A stretch of 64,000 nt of DNA, from contig JABVXV010000284.1 in assembly GCA_013365325.1 (NCBI GenBank), forward strand, positions 1 through 64,000. The letters are read 5' to 3'. The notes beneath the pieces were generated by a model. That model was not told the origin of the DNA. It did no database searches and was given only the letters and a program-made list of their open reading frames with translations. The stretch is from Dipetalonema caudispina (Eukaryota; Nematoda; Chromadorea; Rhabditida; Onchocercidae). The translations under genes and the position numbers were made by a program. Each line of letters opens with the position of its first letter. Position 1 is the stretch's first letter. Shown here piece after piece: positions 43,622 to 56,100 of this stretch.

Positions 43622-45116
43622 ATGTCCCATGAAGAATGTGCAGAAATAAATAATGTTAAAAATCAAGATGAATATACCTGTGGTGACTCTGAGAAGATGG
43701 AAAGAAGCAATAATGATGATACGGAGGGAACCTCAAAGAAACTAGGAATGAATGAGAATGGCGGTACTGAAGCGGAGAAAGGAGAGTCAGTCGAAAGAAA
43801 TGAAGAGGATGAAGAGAAAGAGCTTGCTCGAGAGGATGTTTGCAGGTTAGTTAGCTTATAGTTTTTCATTACTGACGATTTTCGTTGACAGAAAATAGTT
43901 TAGCTAGAGTAAACTAGCAGAATGTTTGAGCTCTGTCCGTGAAGATAATGACTGAAAAATAATTCGAAAAAATAGTGGTGAATGTGGATGTATAAGATGT
44001 CTGTACCTACTTTCGTAAGTTTATATCGGTTATCACTTCTTTAGCTTCTTCATTACAGAGACTTCCTAAATAATATGTGCAATCGCGGCTCAAGATGTAA
44101 ATTTTATCATCCCCCGAGTATTGTTCGACAACGAGCATCACAGCAAACACCAGAAGGCATCGAATATCGATTTTGCATCGATTATCAGGTAAACCTTTAC
44201 TTGGTGTGAAAACGATCGCGAAGCAAATTCGTTTATTGTTTATTAGTGAATAGGTCTTCAAAGCAGTATATCGAATGAAATTTTTGGTCATTTCTATTCG
44301 GATCTATCACATTTCGCCATCTATCGTGGTGGTATAGCTATCATTCGTCATAATGTGGTTAGTGTGGGTGCCAAGAAAATGTCACATTTTGCAGGACAGT
44401 TCGTTTTCGAGCCGAAATCCATCTCATAAAGTAGGCAGAGGATCCAGAAAAGTTAATGCAGCGATGTGAAATTTCAGAATCGTGGCTGCCATCGCGATAG
44501 CTGCCGCTATGTCCATGCGCATCGGGAGGATGTTGACCGTTACAAAATGACAGGGGAGGTGACGCTTAATTTAGCGCGTGAAATTGCTGCGGTTTATAAT
44601 TGCGATACTATCAATGGGATACCATTTTGCAAAGAATATCAAACAGGCTCATGCTCACGCGGTGGACAGCGGTGTCGCTATTGGCATATTAACGTTGAGG
44701 AAGAACGCGAGCGACGCCGCCGAATACCACGCGGCATGCCAGCTTCTATATTGCCACCCTTAGCGCGAGGAACAGGCCTAACATTACCCTACTCTGCCTA
44801 TCCAGGTCGTCGTTCGTATCCATACAATGCTGCTGATGCCTATGGTGCATATGGTAAGCGTGTACGTTACGATCTGGATGACGATTACGTACGTGATTTG
44901 GAACGTAGAAATGCAGAGCTAAGTAAAGAAGTTGAGGGGCTTAAACGTGAACTTGCGCGTGAACGTGAGCGTTATGGCGATCTCTACGCGTTATTTCGCC
45001 AGCGTACCACCATTACAACAACGCAGCAAGACCCCGCTAACGCTATCTCTGCCACTGCAGCATACTACCAAGCTGCATCATCAACAGGTTGGACCGATAC
45101 ACAGTGGACTCACTGA
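43622..45116 (+). CDS. zc3h10: Three-CCCH zinc finger protein, ZC3H10 homologue
   Basis: Three exons: 43622-43845, 44059-44188, 44478-45116; 330 residues. The first 70 residues are very acidic (Glu/Asp/Asn/Lys-rich). Three CCCH fingers follow: CRDFLNNMCNRGSRCKFYH (C-x7-C-x5-C-x3-H, split by intron 1), CIDYQNRGCHRDSCRYVH (C-x7-C-x4-C-x3-H, split by intron 2) and CKEYQTGSCSRGGQRCRYWH (C-x7-C-x6-C-x3-H). The order, spacing and flanks (DVCRDFLNN, KMTGEV) match ZC3H10 as remembered. ZC3H10 is an RNA-binding protein linked in mammals to miRNA processing and mitochondrial gene control. A Tyr/Arg/Pro-rich linker and a charged coiled coil (LERRNAELSKEVEGLKRELA) precede a Thr/Ala-rich end. The last exon is clearly less AT-rich than its surroundings. 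AATAAA lies at about 45541. Confidence 0.88.
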
Positions 45117-47191
45117 TTTCCACCCCGCTCTTGCTAGTTATTGATGATTTTGCTTACTGTCTCCCAAATTCAGGTCAACCCTCGTGCGATTCTTTTTTGT
45201 AAACGCAATTGAAATTCGGTGAGTGCAGCTATTTAGCCCTTCTCTTGTATTAGCAATTGGGATCAAAAAGGAGCACCAGTATTTCTAGGTGTTCTTTGCA
45301 TGAGGAAATATATTTGTTATTGTAAATTATGTATGTAATACTGGATAGGTAGTACCGGTGCTATTTTCTGGAGTTTTGGGCAATATTTTGGATAAGCAAA
45401 GAAGAGTTGTCATTCATTTTTCATTTTATTTCGAATCAAATTCATGTTTTGAAGTATCAGGTCTTTAAGTTCTTGAAAGAAAAAATGGAAGGGAATAGAC
45501 TTGCATCTCCCGAGTCATGTAGTTTTGCGTCCGGTAAAGAATAAATAAAAAGATTTTAACCCAGTTCTAAAAAAAGGATGTGAATATCATCTTATCTTCT
45601 TCCCTTCTGCACCCTGTTAACATCTATAAAATCGTAAATTTTCATTCGTTTTACAGAGTTCGTAGTAATAGTATATGTAAAGATCACTTACCAAAGGATG
45701 CATGCCGCGTTACTGCTTTTTTATCGTAGTCTTATCTTGGACTATATTAGAAAAGCGATGTGCTGCAAGCACCTGTTTTTTTTTTTTTTTTTTTTTTTTT
45801 TTTCAATCATACTTGGTATATTTTTTGATCCTTTTCTCCAATTGTTGTGCTTTTACTTTGACTTATACTTTCCAATTTGCTGCGCGCATTGTCTCCACTG
45901 GAATGCGAGCTTTCCATATGTTTTTGCGTTTCGCGCTGAAAATTGCAAGCGAATTTAATAAATTGTTTAAACATACAACATAGTAAAACATTATGCGTTG
46001 TACCTTATTGCTGCGGGTGAGTCATGCGCTTCGGTTATTGTACTTGTTACCTTTTTGGAATTGTTGGAAAATAAGTGTGTGATTTAATAACTTACGACAA
46101 ATTTACGTTTAGAATCTCATGTGGATGAATTTGGTTATGTTATTCATTTGTTAGCCTTATCAGAAATTTTCATCCAGTAAAATTACAACAATAAGGAATC
46201 TACGTGCACAGTCACAGGAATCCAAGAAACCGTAAAAATGTTGGAATCAGTATGCCAGTATTTGAATTTTGTTTAGTTTGAATCGAGTTACTTGTAATCA
46301 ACAGTAGTTCTGATGATTGCAAAATTTTCTCGCCAGATTTCAGGTATTAGTGTTATTGTAGGTGCACGACTACTTGATGCACAATACTCTTTATTTTCAT
46401 CTAAGCACAACGAATATGGGCTCAAAAGATATTGTGCATTGGGTGGTTGTGCTCATAATTCAAGGAGCATTGTCCTTAGTCCGGTAAGTTCTTCGTTTTG
46501 AGTTCAAATGTGAATAGCATAAAAAGCATTCGAGAAAACAATTGAATTATTCATGATTTATAAGGCAAATAATTTAGTAGTTCTATGATTTACCTTGTCA
46601 TAACTAAGAAAAAAAAAAAGATTCACTATTGCTTTCACATAAAATATACCAATAAACAAACGAGAAATAATAAGGTGCTTTAGTTTCTTCCCCTTTATTT
46701 CATTTCTTTTCAGTTTCTCTTTTTCATATTTTTCGGTGAATCGTGCAAATCAACCAACAAATTAAAATTCGTTTCATTTTATTTTTTTTTAAATGTGGTA
46801 AATTTTTTTTCCGTTATTTTATATTGCAGTTAGTATTAAATGCGGAAAGCAATCACCATGTGTAGATTTAGTTGAGAAACTACGTTATAGCGTTAACGTT
46901 ATGGTCTTTAAAGGATCTTTCTTCATACTCTTTCTCTCTACATATTGAAATAATTACTTATTGGAATTCGTAAAATTGCGTACCACACCAAGCATTCATT
47001 GTGATTTTAATGTGTATTCAATATGCAGGTTAAATTTCTCCATCCTTGCCTCAGATAGAGTAATTTTAATATTGCTTTGTTTTAATGATGCTTATGATAT
47101 TTGCTGGTCGATTTTTCTCGTGCAACGTGCTGATCATTTGATCTGTTTTCACTGGATTAGAAGATTGACTGCAGAATTGCTTGCATTACAG
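45117..47191. other. Intergenic, ZC3H10-like to CWF19L2
   Basis: Contains the probable ZC3H10-like 3' UTR with an AATAAATAAA motif near 45541 and a poly-T run at 45777-45803. No supported gene was found. The region ends in GCATTACAG directly abutting the CWF19L2 ATG. Confidence 0.6.
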
Positions 47192-50100
47192 ATGTCTCGC
47201 TTTTTGAAACCCGTCGATTACAACGATGATGAAGATGATTCTTTTCTAGTTAGAGCAAAACCAATTGACCCAAAGTTCGCTCGAAAATTAGGCAGTTATG
47301 CTGCTGGCAAAGATTTTATTACTGGAAGTGTGAAGTCCCAGCAAGAACTGAGAGGTTTGTTGAGATTCTTCACAGTTATTAACTTAAAGTTCTGTTTCAT
47401 TTCTGTTTGTTTTATCTTTACATAAGGTGAAATTTGAATTTCTGCTTTCAAGCTTCATTTTTGATGCCCGAAGTTTTATGATAAATGCATGCTCTTTTCT
47501 CTGATTTCATGAATATTTCAGAAAGTAATATAATTGTGGAAAGTGATCCAAATGCATGCGAAATAATAGACGGAAAAACTAAATTAGAACTGCGCAATAA
47601 ACTTGGTGCAAAAATATTGAAAGCAAAACTACAGGGAAAAATGGTATGTCCTCTTAAAATTACACTGTATTTACATTTGGACATCTTCAATCAAATTTGG
47701 TATCTCGGTAATTTTCAGAAGATTAGATGTTATTCAAAGAAACGCTATAAAAATTTTGCAGAGTGTAGTAGAAAAGCTGGAGAAAGAGTTGGATGCTCTA
47801 AGAGATGATGGACAAAGTCCATCTTCGACTTGCAAAATACTGCTTAGAACTAATGGAGGTGATGTGGGGATACCTGCTGCTATGAAGCAAGAAGGAAAGG
47901 TTGCATACTATGTTTCTTTTATAAATAAATTAGTAAAATAGATAAAAGCTGTTCGATGAATTGGTTAATTTGGATTTTTTAGGAGACATAAGTGAAAACA
48001 GTTTTCGTATCTGAAAAATATGTTGGCAACAGGGGTTTTTTGATTTCGCTTGTTTGCTTGTGTATGTAAACGAAAGCCCCGAGAGATGCAGCAGTGACAA
48101 TGGTAGTAGAGTTAAGTTAGGGTGCCAAATAGTTCTAGTAGCTCTTCGTAATGTAACCACTAGAAGTAAGAGATATTTTGCTCGTTATGTTCTCGTACTT
48201 TTTGAAATAAATTTATGGCTAAACTGAAAACTGTTGACGCCTGGTAAGACAGTTGCAGTAAAATGCAAGTGTGCATTCAGGATTTAAAAAGTCGCGGAAG
48301 AGTTGACGCAATTTATCATGCTGACAAAAATATTCGCGATATGATAGCTGACGAAAAAGAAACAACATCCGCGGATCACATTTTCAGCGCTGTTAGGGTC
48401 AGTTTTTTTTTTTTTCAACGGATTTTGGAGCTACTTCTTAAGTACTTGTAATACTCATTGATGTCGTTTACTGAGCAGGATAGAGAAATAGAAATAACGA
48501 AAAAAAGAAATTATGTATAAATGATTACGTTTATATTCCTTTTTCTAAATTTGCAGGCTGCAGCTAAACATCGAACAGACGAAGATTGGGTCGTTGATGA
48601 TGCAATGATGAGTGTAAAACGATCACGGATGAGAGAGGAGAAAGAGGAGAGGAGAAATCGCAACAATCTAATAAAACGTGAGCTTGTTTTTGCTTTATTA
48701 GTATTATTAGAAATCTCAATATATTACTGACGCTGTAGACTGTTATTGGTAAAAATTCAGTGGTCAACTATTACTTCATATCGTTCAACTGCACCATTAA
48801 TTCATTTTATCGTTTATTAAACAGAACAAATATTCATTTACATCCATTAACATTCTTAAAAAATATTTTATTTTTGCAATAATTTCGCAGTGCTCAACAA
48901 TGATCTGATATTTGTAAAATGAGATTATGATTTCAGTGAAAAATTCGAATAGATAATTATGTTGTACATAAGATAACAAGTGAATAAGCTATAACTATGA
49001 ACAAAAACTAAATATGTAGAATTCATAGTTGAAAGCACTTAAATACACCGCAGTTATTACCAATGACAGAAGAAATTAGGCGGAACGAGGACCCTTGGGG
49101 AGAGCGAAAAACACGATGAGGGGAAGTCTGAGGAGAAGGGAAAAGAAAGCTCCTTTTGTTGATAATACTTAGTACCAATTTTGTGTATTTCAAGTGCAGA
49201 CTTGATGTTTAAAGCTTAGGTCCTTTCTGATGCACCAAACAGATAATCAGCAATGTTCAAACTACTTTAGATAAATAGATAGAATCTAATAAGAATAAAA
49301 AACTGATTTGTGTACATTAAAAAATAGGAACTATGTGTTACTGTGTATTTTATAGTTCTCTAAGTTTTTATGTAAGTAACGAAATGGCGCATCATCCGGA
49401 AGAGTTTCAAAATGTATGTTTTTTATCCTTAGCTCGATATTCTTAAACACTGGATATTAAGAATGGTGAAATTCATGTTAGTCGATAAGAGCAATAACTT
49501 CGACCAGTTATTTTCGTTTTCTTGTGAACATGTCAACACACATAAAAATATCTCCCTTCATTGAGAAAACGTTCCAAAATCTTCAGTTTCGCGTCTTTAT
49601 GTCACCGTAATCCCTGATTCTAACGTTTAGCGTCGTTGGCGATGAAATAGATTGAGTTGGTCCACTTGTTCTGATAGTTTCTTTAGAACTGTTATCGCAC
49701 CATCTTTTGACCTTTCCAGTGGTTTTTCATCTACAGGTTAATGAGATATATCTTCAAACTCATTTCGTGTCTATCATTTTGCTAAACTTAAATTGAGTCT
49801 CAATTAAAATACCCGATCATAAGGTTGCATCAATGGGTTAATTGCCAATGAGGAAACGTGATAAACTTTAATTTTCATTAAATTATAATAAACATTCGAG
49901 GATACGAAAAGGTTTTCTTCTTCATACTTTTTGCAACATGTAGGGCACTTAGCGAAAGTTCTCATGCAAATAAATAGGCAGAGAGGGATATATTTGTAGT
50001 GCACATGAATTATTCCAAATAACACAAAGTTATTTATGAGGTTATCTATTTGTTCTTCACTGGTCAGCTATTTAATATAATTTAATTCTCCTCAAGTCTA

Positions 50101-53100
50101 GAAAAACGTGAAATTAATTATGTTTATTTTTGCAGTTTGGATGAAAGTAGAATTTCATAGTAGTCGAAGATTTTTTTGATTGCTTTTTTTTGGTTATCCA
50201 TTGATTGCTATAGGATTCTGGCTACTTTTCTTGAGTTCTTAATATGATCTTTGAACTTGTTTCAGAATGAAATTTCTTCAAAATATTGAAAAATTGTAAT
50301 CAAAGGACCTTCCCTCCATCCCTTTTTTCTTTTTCTTTCATTCCAGCACTTTCCTGACAAAAGTTATTGCCTGATTTGGATATCTTACTGTGAAGTATAA
50401 GCGATATCAGTTGGACAGACTAGAACGAATGATATTAATCACTGCTCTTAGTCACTAGTTTATCAGAAAAAATCTCTACCCCATCTGGCTTTTTGTTTAA
50501 GTTTGGAACATATTGGCCACTCATTTAACAGGTTAATATATGCAATGAGGGAGATACAAACAGGTGGATCTAAATGCTAAGTTCCTCATCAATTGAGATC
50601 AACGGTTGAAATTTTGATGTGATTTTTCGCTTACACACATCCGCTCCAACATCGTGCCAGATTCCTTATTCTTAAGAGTAAAGTAATCTTTAATTTTAAA
50701 TAATAACTTGCCAGAATCTTCATTAACAAAATCGTTTCCTGTTCGGCACTGAATATTTTCAAAATAAGCAGCTCGTTTGAATGGTCTCATGAGTTTGGGG
50801 TTGTCCAATTGAGATTCACTTAACAGTTCACAAAAACCATTCTCCTAAAAAATTCTGAAAATTTTCCATGCTATCGGTACAACTTTCATTGATAGAAAGG
50901 TATTAAAGAGCTTATTAATAGAAAAATGTAAAAGAGCTGTCAACTCGATCCATATAGCACTGCATAGAGATCGGGTAATCCAAGAAGTATAAAGTCATAA
51001 AGGTAAGATCCATCTTCAGTAACGATTAAGTACTATGCCAATTAACTGTAGTTTTTTCAATTTATAAAACTGAGTCGTAGTTAACCTATCATAGGTTAAA
51101 TAGGCATGGAGAAGGACAATAAGAATATATTTATGAAAAATATGTTTGAATCATCTAGACTTAGTATATTAAAAGAACCTTTGAATTACAATACAGTACA
51201 ATTTTCCCTACTATCGGCTACGACTTTTATTGATAAAAAGATGTAAAAAAAAAACTGTCAACCCGATCCATATAATAACTGTATTTGCCAGTAGTGTACA
51301 GTATTCGAAAACTTATAGATGCAAGGAACAGTTATCTGCGGTTCGCAGTCTTCCTTCATATTCTGATTTTTTTTTCTCTTTGTTTTGGTTTTAAACTTGC
51401 CTCTTTCGCTGTTGTGAAGTTTGAGGTATATAATATTTAAGTCATCCGTAAAGTGCGGTTAAATCAGGTTTTGTTGAGTTTTTTCGTTTGTTAAGTAGAA
51501 AGAAACACTTTAAGTTGAAATATGATTATGAAGAGACATTACTCTCTCGTAAATATAACAGTTGATCAAATATAAATGGTTACGGTAAGCGGAGGAAAAA
51601 AAGAGGAAGTTAAAACAAAAATTTTTTCACTCTACGGAGACATATCATGTAGATTTCTTTTGAATTTCTGTTGCTTCTTTTCTATAACCTGAATTGTTGG
51701 AGCTTGCCTGAAGTGCCATAGGTGCGAAGAAATTGACCGCAACACATTTCAAATGTTTGATGCAGTTGTCCAAGCATTCGGCATGCCTTAAGACACTCAT
51801 AGATGCAATCATTGGTCCGAAATACGCGTATTCTGGTATCGCTTCACTTTCGAGTCCATCTGGACATTCTGCAAGTTAGAATATTTTGTCGCAACTGAAT
51901 TTCAAACATGTAGGTTAAAGCATGTCTCATTACATTATATCGAAAGTTATATTTCAATGAAACTGCAGTCTTGCAATTAAAAAAGTGTGGAATGTGCTAT
52001 TGTGGATGAGCGTTGGATAGAGCAAACAAGTAACTCGGTGTTTCGCATGTTTTTAAGAGTTTCAATGTCGCATTTTTATTGGATAAGGGTTCATGTAAAA
52101 CTTTGTTTCAAATAAATAAAGAAACTACCTCAATTAGATCTTACCTATAGTTATCTCATATCGGAATAGTCCCTAATTACCTAAAGAGCTTGGTGACTAA
52201 CCGGAAATATCGTAAATAACATCATAAAATGGTGGTGATCGAGCAGGATTCATGTATGCTCTTGAATCGCCAAACCATTCAGTGGTAGCCCAAGTAAATA
52301 TCGGAATATTGGCAATCAAAAATAGGATCAAGTTCTGATGGGACCATATCTGATGTCCACCAGTAGTTATGGAATGCCGCCACAACATGCCTTATGGGAG
52401 TTGAGTGTCAAGATTTTGTCTTCAGGAATTGATAGGACGGACCGCTACTGCCATAAATTCCACTCCTTAACTAACGTTGTTTTCGCTATTGCTACTGATG
52501 ATGTCAGTTTTGACGATGAAGATAACAATGTTGATGATGGTGACCGTGATCGTTTTCCCTTCTTTTCTTTCAAGTCATCTTTTCCTACAAGAATCTCTCA
52601 TCATAAACTATTTTCACCCTTCTCCATTCTTCTCTCCTCTATTCCTTCCACCTCCTCTCCAATTCAATCCATTCAAAATTGTCGGTGAGTTTATGTAATT
52701 TATGTATGTGCAGTATGTGGCACTCATCTCTCAATGTTTGAAAAGACATTGGAAAAGAAGTTTTATGCACCGAGGAACTTACTCCACCCGAAAAAATTAC
52801 TTGTTTTTCCAATCTTTGATTGTATGAATTTTGAAATAATTGAACCGATAACTACTCAACGATAACAATGATGGTAGCGAATATACAATGAGACAAGATG
52901 GCGCTAAATGAATTCAACGAATCAACAGAATTCTATGCGTACATCATGAAAGGTATCAGAAGACAAAGATCATTGAACAACTCCTTAAAGTTCGCTAGTA
53001 AAATAAAAAATAGAAGGGTTGAGTACAAGAATTTCATTCTACTAGCTCTTATCATGATCTTGGATACTCCAAATAATTAGATGTATTGTACATTTAATAG

Positions 53101-56100
53101 TTGCAACTTTTGTTCTCTTGTCGTATTTTAGCGCAATTGGAGAAAAGATAAACATTTCCATTTTTTCTGTTTTTTCAATGACACTGATGATAAATGCAGC
53201 CTTGGCATTACTGACTGTGGGAAAGATAGGAAGAGTGAAGTATAATGAATGATAATAGCGACAATTTGCTGGGATTTAGTTCTACTATTATTGAACCTTG
53301 TGGATTGTGTGTAATTTTGATGAAAAATTTTGCTATACTTACAGTAGTACAAACTTCCTCATACCTCACCAATTATCAGCTTTAGGAATAAATTTAATGG
53401 GTGTGGGCATTAACCTATTTGTGATTTTGTAATGAAAATGTATGGAAATTAAATGAGAACTACAATTAATTTTTTTTTTAGATTTTCTGCCAAATTTGTA
53501 ACTGATTTTTGCCATGTTTCCACTAATTTTTCTGCAAAATTCAACAAATTTTCAATCACATTTGACAAATAGTGTCATAAATTGTTGAGAACATTTCCAG
53601 TAGCTTTCTTAGAAAAGAAGTAATAATGATACAATAAGGTGATGACAAGTAGTATCTTCTTAAATTTTTCTTCAGTTTTTTTCTCCAGGTATTCCAACAT
53701 TCCTAAAATGGAAGAAATTTCATTTTTGACTGGAAATTTGGTGGTGTTATAATTATCTGATTTTCGTTCTTCCCAACCATTAGTTACAAGCCTTTATCAT
53801 AGCCGTTCACGGGATGGAATGATTCTTGTGATGATGAAATGGCCTAATACACAATTCTGATTATACTCTTGTTTTGAGTAGAAGAAGGAAAGATGGGTAA
53901 ACCCGATAAGAATAAGAATTATTTCCATGCTCATCCGTATCTTTTATGTTATAAGGAATTATTGTTGAGTTATCGACAGTAGAATGATTCATTTTGAGGA
54001 TGCCTGGTTAGTCTTTATGAGTAATACAAAATATTTACGATGACATTACAATTGACCATCTAAAGTAGACATGACATCCGAGTTGCAATCCTTCTTCAAC
54101 GCTCACTACTGAAGTTTTAAAAAAATCTCTACAAATGTGTTTTCTGCATTCTTTACCATTTCATTCACACTTCATATCGCGACCAATAAATGTCCTTCAC
54201 ATTTTTCGCATTCTTTTTTTGTGTCGCTGGTCGTACGATATTAAGTTTATTCACAGAATTTGTACTACGAGCAAACTTTTTGCAATGTGTGAGATAATAA
54301 AACCTTAAACCTTTATGATAATATTTCAATCCAATTCCAAAGTGTACAAACTTTAAGAAATTTCCTTTCGGGAATATTTTTATTTCAGTAATATTCACTT
54401 TTTTGCTCGAAAAGGCGTTTTTTGATCCCTAAATTAAAAACAAGTTTGAAAGCAAAGTTTTTTTACGATTGAATCATTTTCTCAGCAATAGAAGTAATCA
54501 CAAAGGTCATTTGATACGTCATCAAGTATGTGGGCCTTGGATGAAAACTTGAAGTCACGTTTATCGAATAGTTTTGTACTACTTTTAGAGGAGTTAAACA
54601 GCCTTATTTCTGTTAAATGATGGTCGAAAGCTATTGTAAATAAATTCATTTTCAACTTCAAATTAAAATTACGACTTCTTAATGGAATTTCGTATTTCTC
54701 TATTATAGACTTTCTTACTATCCACTCAAGTTTTATTTATAAGGAAGTCTCCAACAAAGTTTTACTGAACTTCTTTTACTCAAACAGCATATGATGTAGG
54801 TGCTGCTCACCACTTAACATCCTATTTCCAGATTGATTAGTTAATTTTAGAGAACAAAATTTATGAACAAACGCTTGATTCTTGTCGATTTTGCGTCGAG
54901 GCGGCATGCTTTCGAAAGCAATGTATGGTGGCTTGTGGAAATAGCGTATGTTATTTTTTCTTAGTATTCCTTAACACTTAAAAATAGAAAAAAGTCATAA
55001 CTATACTTGGTTACTCATATTTTAAATACTTTTTTTAATCAAAGATATTTCCAGTTTCATAACATCTTTATTTCAAAATTAAAAAACTGACAAGGATAAT
55101 TTTATAAAAAAAAATTCAGTTTTCAGAAATCCTCCACGAGATTTCAATTGACTTTGCTATTTTTTATCTTTTTCCTGAATCGTGAAATATTCAAGCAAAT
55201 TTTAGTCATTAGTAAAAAAAATTTGAGCGGTAGAAGTTTTTGTTAACACTGGTATAATTTAGGCTTATCTATCATCTGTTCCATGGCGTCCTTTGATAAA
55301 AGAGCACTGTTTGATCGTTCCCATTGCTCATTATTCTTCAACTGTGACGCTTGATGAAGATGTTTATGAAGAGATATGGAGATTTAAAAGGGTATGTCCC
55401 ATTTTATATTTTCTTTGTGTATTCTTGCATTTCATATTTGTTCGCACTGTACATTATTTACATTTGGATGAAATAGGCTCGTCAGAGAGGTGCAAAAGAT
55501 TGATCACAGTGTCATGATACTTAAAATTACCGTTTAACACTAAAGCGATCGTCATTTGTGGTACAGTGTGAAGGTTACCTATTAGTGTAACTAGGATAGA
55601 GTGCAAGAAAAAGTTAGGAGCATTTTGCCAACGTTAATTAAAAATTTGCCTTATCTCCAAGTTTTCAAAAGAACTTTGACAACCTTGATTGCGAAAATCT
55701 TTTTTGTTGCTTTTACTTCCGAAACGTAGATTAAGATTTGCAGCCAATTATTTTTTCTTCAGAAAAATAGATATGTAATTGTGTTTTGTATATGAATCAT
55801 GCATGGATCGACTTTCTTGTATTATCATTAGGTTGAAAAAGGAGAAAAAAGCACAACTATTTATGAAAATTATTTTCTGCGCACATGCTTGCTACAATGG
55901 ATTTAAATTATAAAGCATTTAAATGTCCTTTCGATTCACCTTAAATTGTATCTTTGGGAATGGACTTAATTCCCACAAGAAATCATAGATGTTGGGAAAT
56001 CTTTTACAATATGAGAAGGATGTTAATAACAAGAAGAAATGGTGATAATAAAAAATGGTGGTAACAGTTTAGATAGTGATAACTAAATGTTATAGATGAT

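Larger units (their letters stand above)
48678..54850. other. 6.2-kb intron of CWF19L2
   Basis: The donor after 48677 (phase 1) and the acceptor before 54851 join in frame, so no coding exon of this gene is required between them. The intron holds the antisense PAN-like gene, a degenerate repeat pair near 50855-51280 and otherwise AT-rich sequence. Confidence 0.75.

Noticed and set aside
45777..45803. Poly-T run as a retroposon tail
   Set aside because: No flanking target-site duplication and no element body seen; many similar A/T runs occur throughout the window.
50599..50808. 69-codon minus-strand frame starting MDNPKLMRPFKRAAYF
   Set aside because: Plausible composition, but no clear acceptor, partner exon or family. 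Could be a decayed exon near the nested gene; evidence too thin.
52338..52688. 116-codon plus-strand frame overlapping the nested gene's first exon
   Set aside because: Becomes Ser/Phe/Pro low complexity after about 70 codons and lies antisense to the better-supported exon at 52202-52388.
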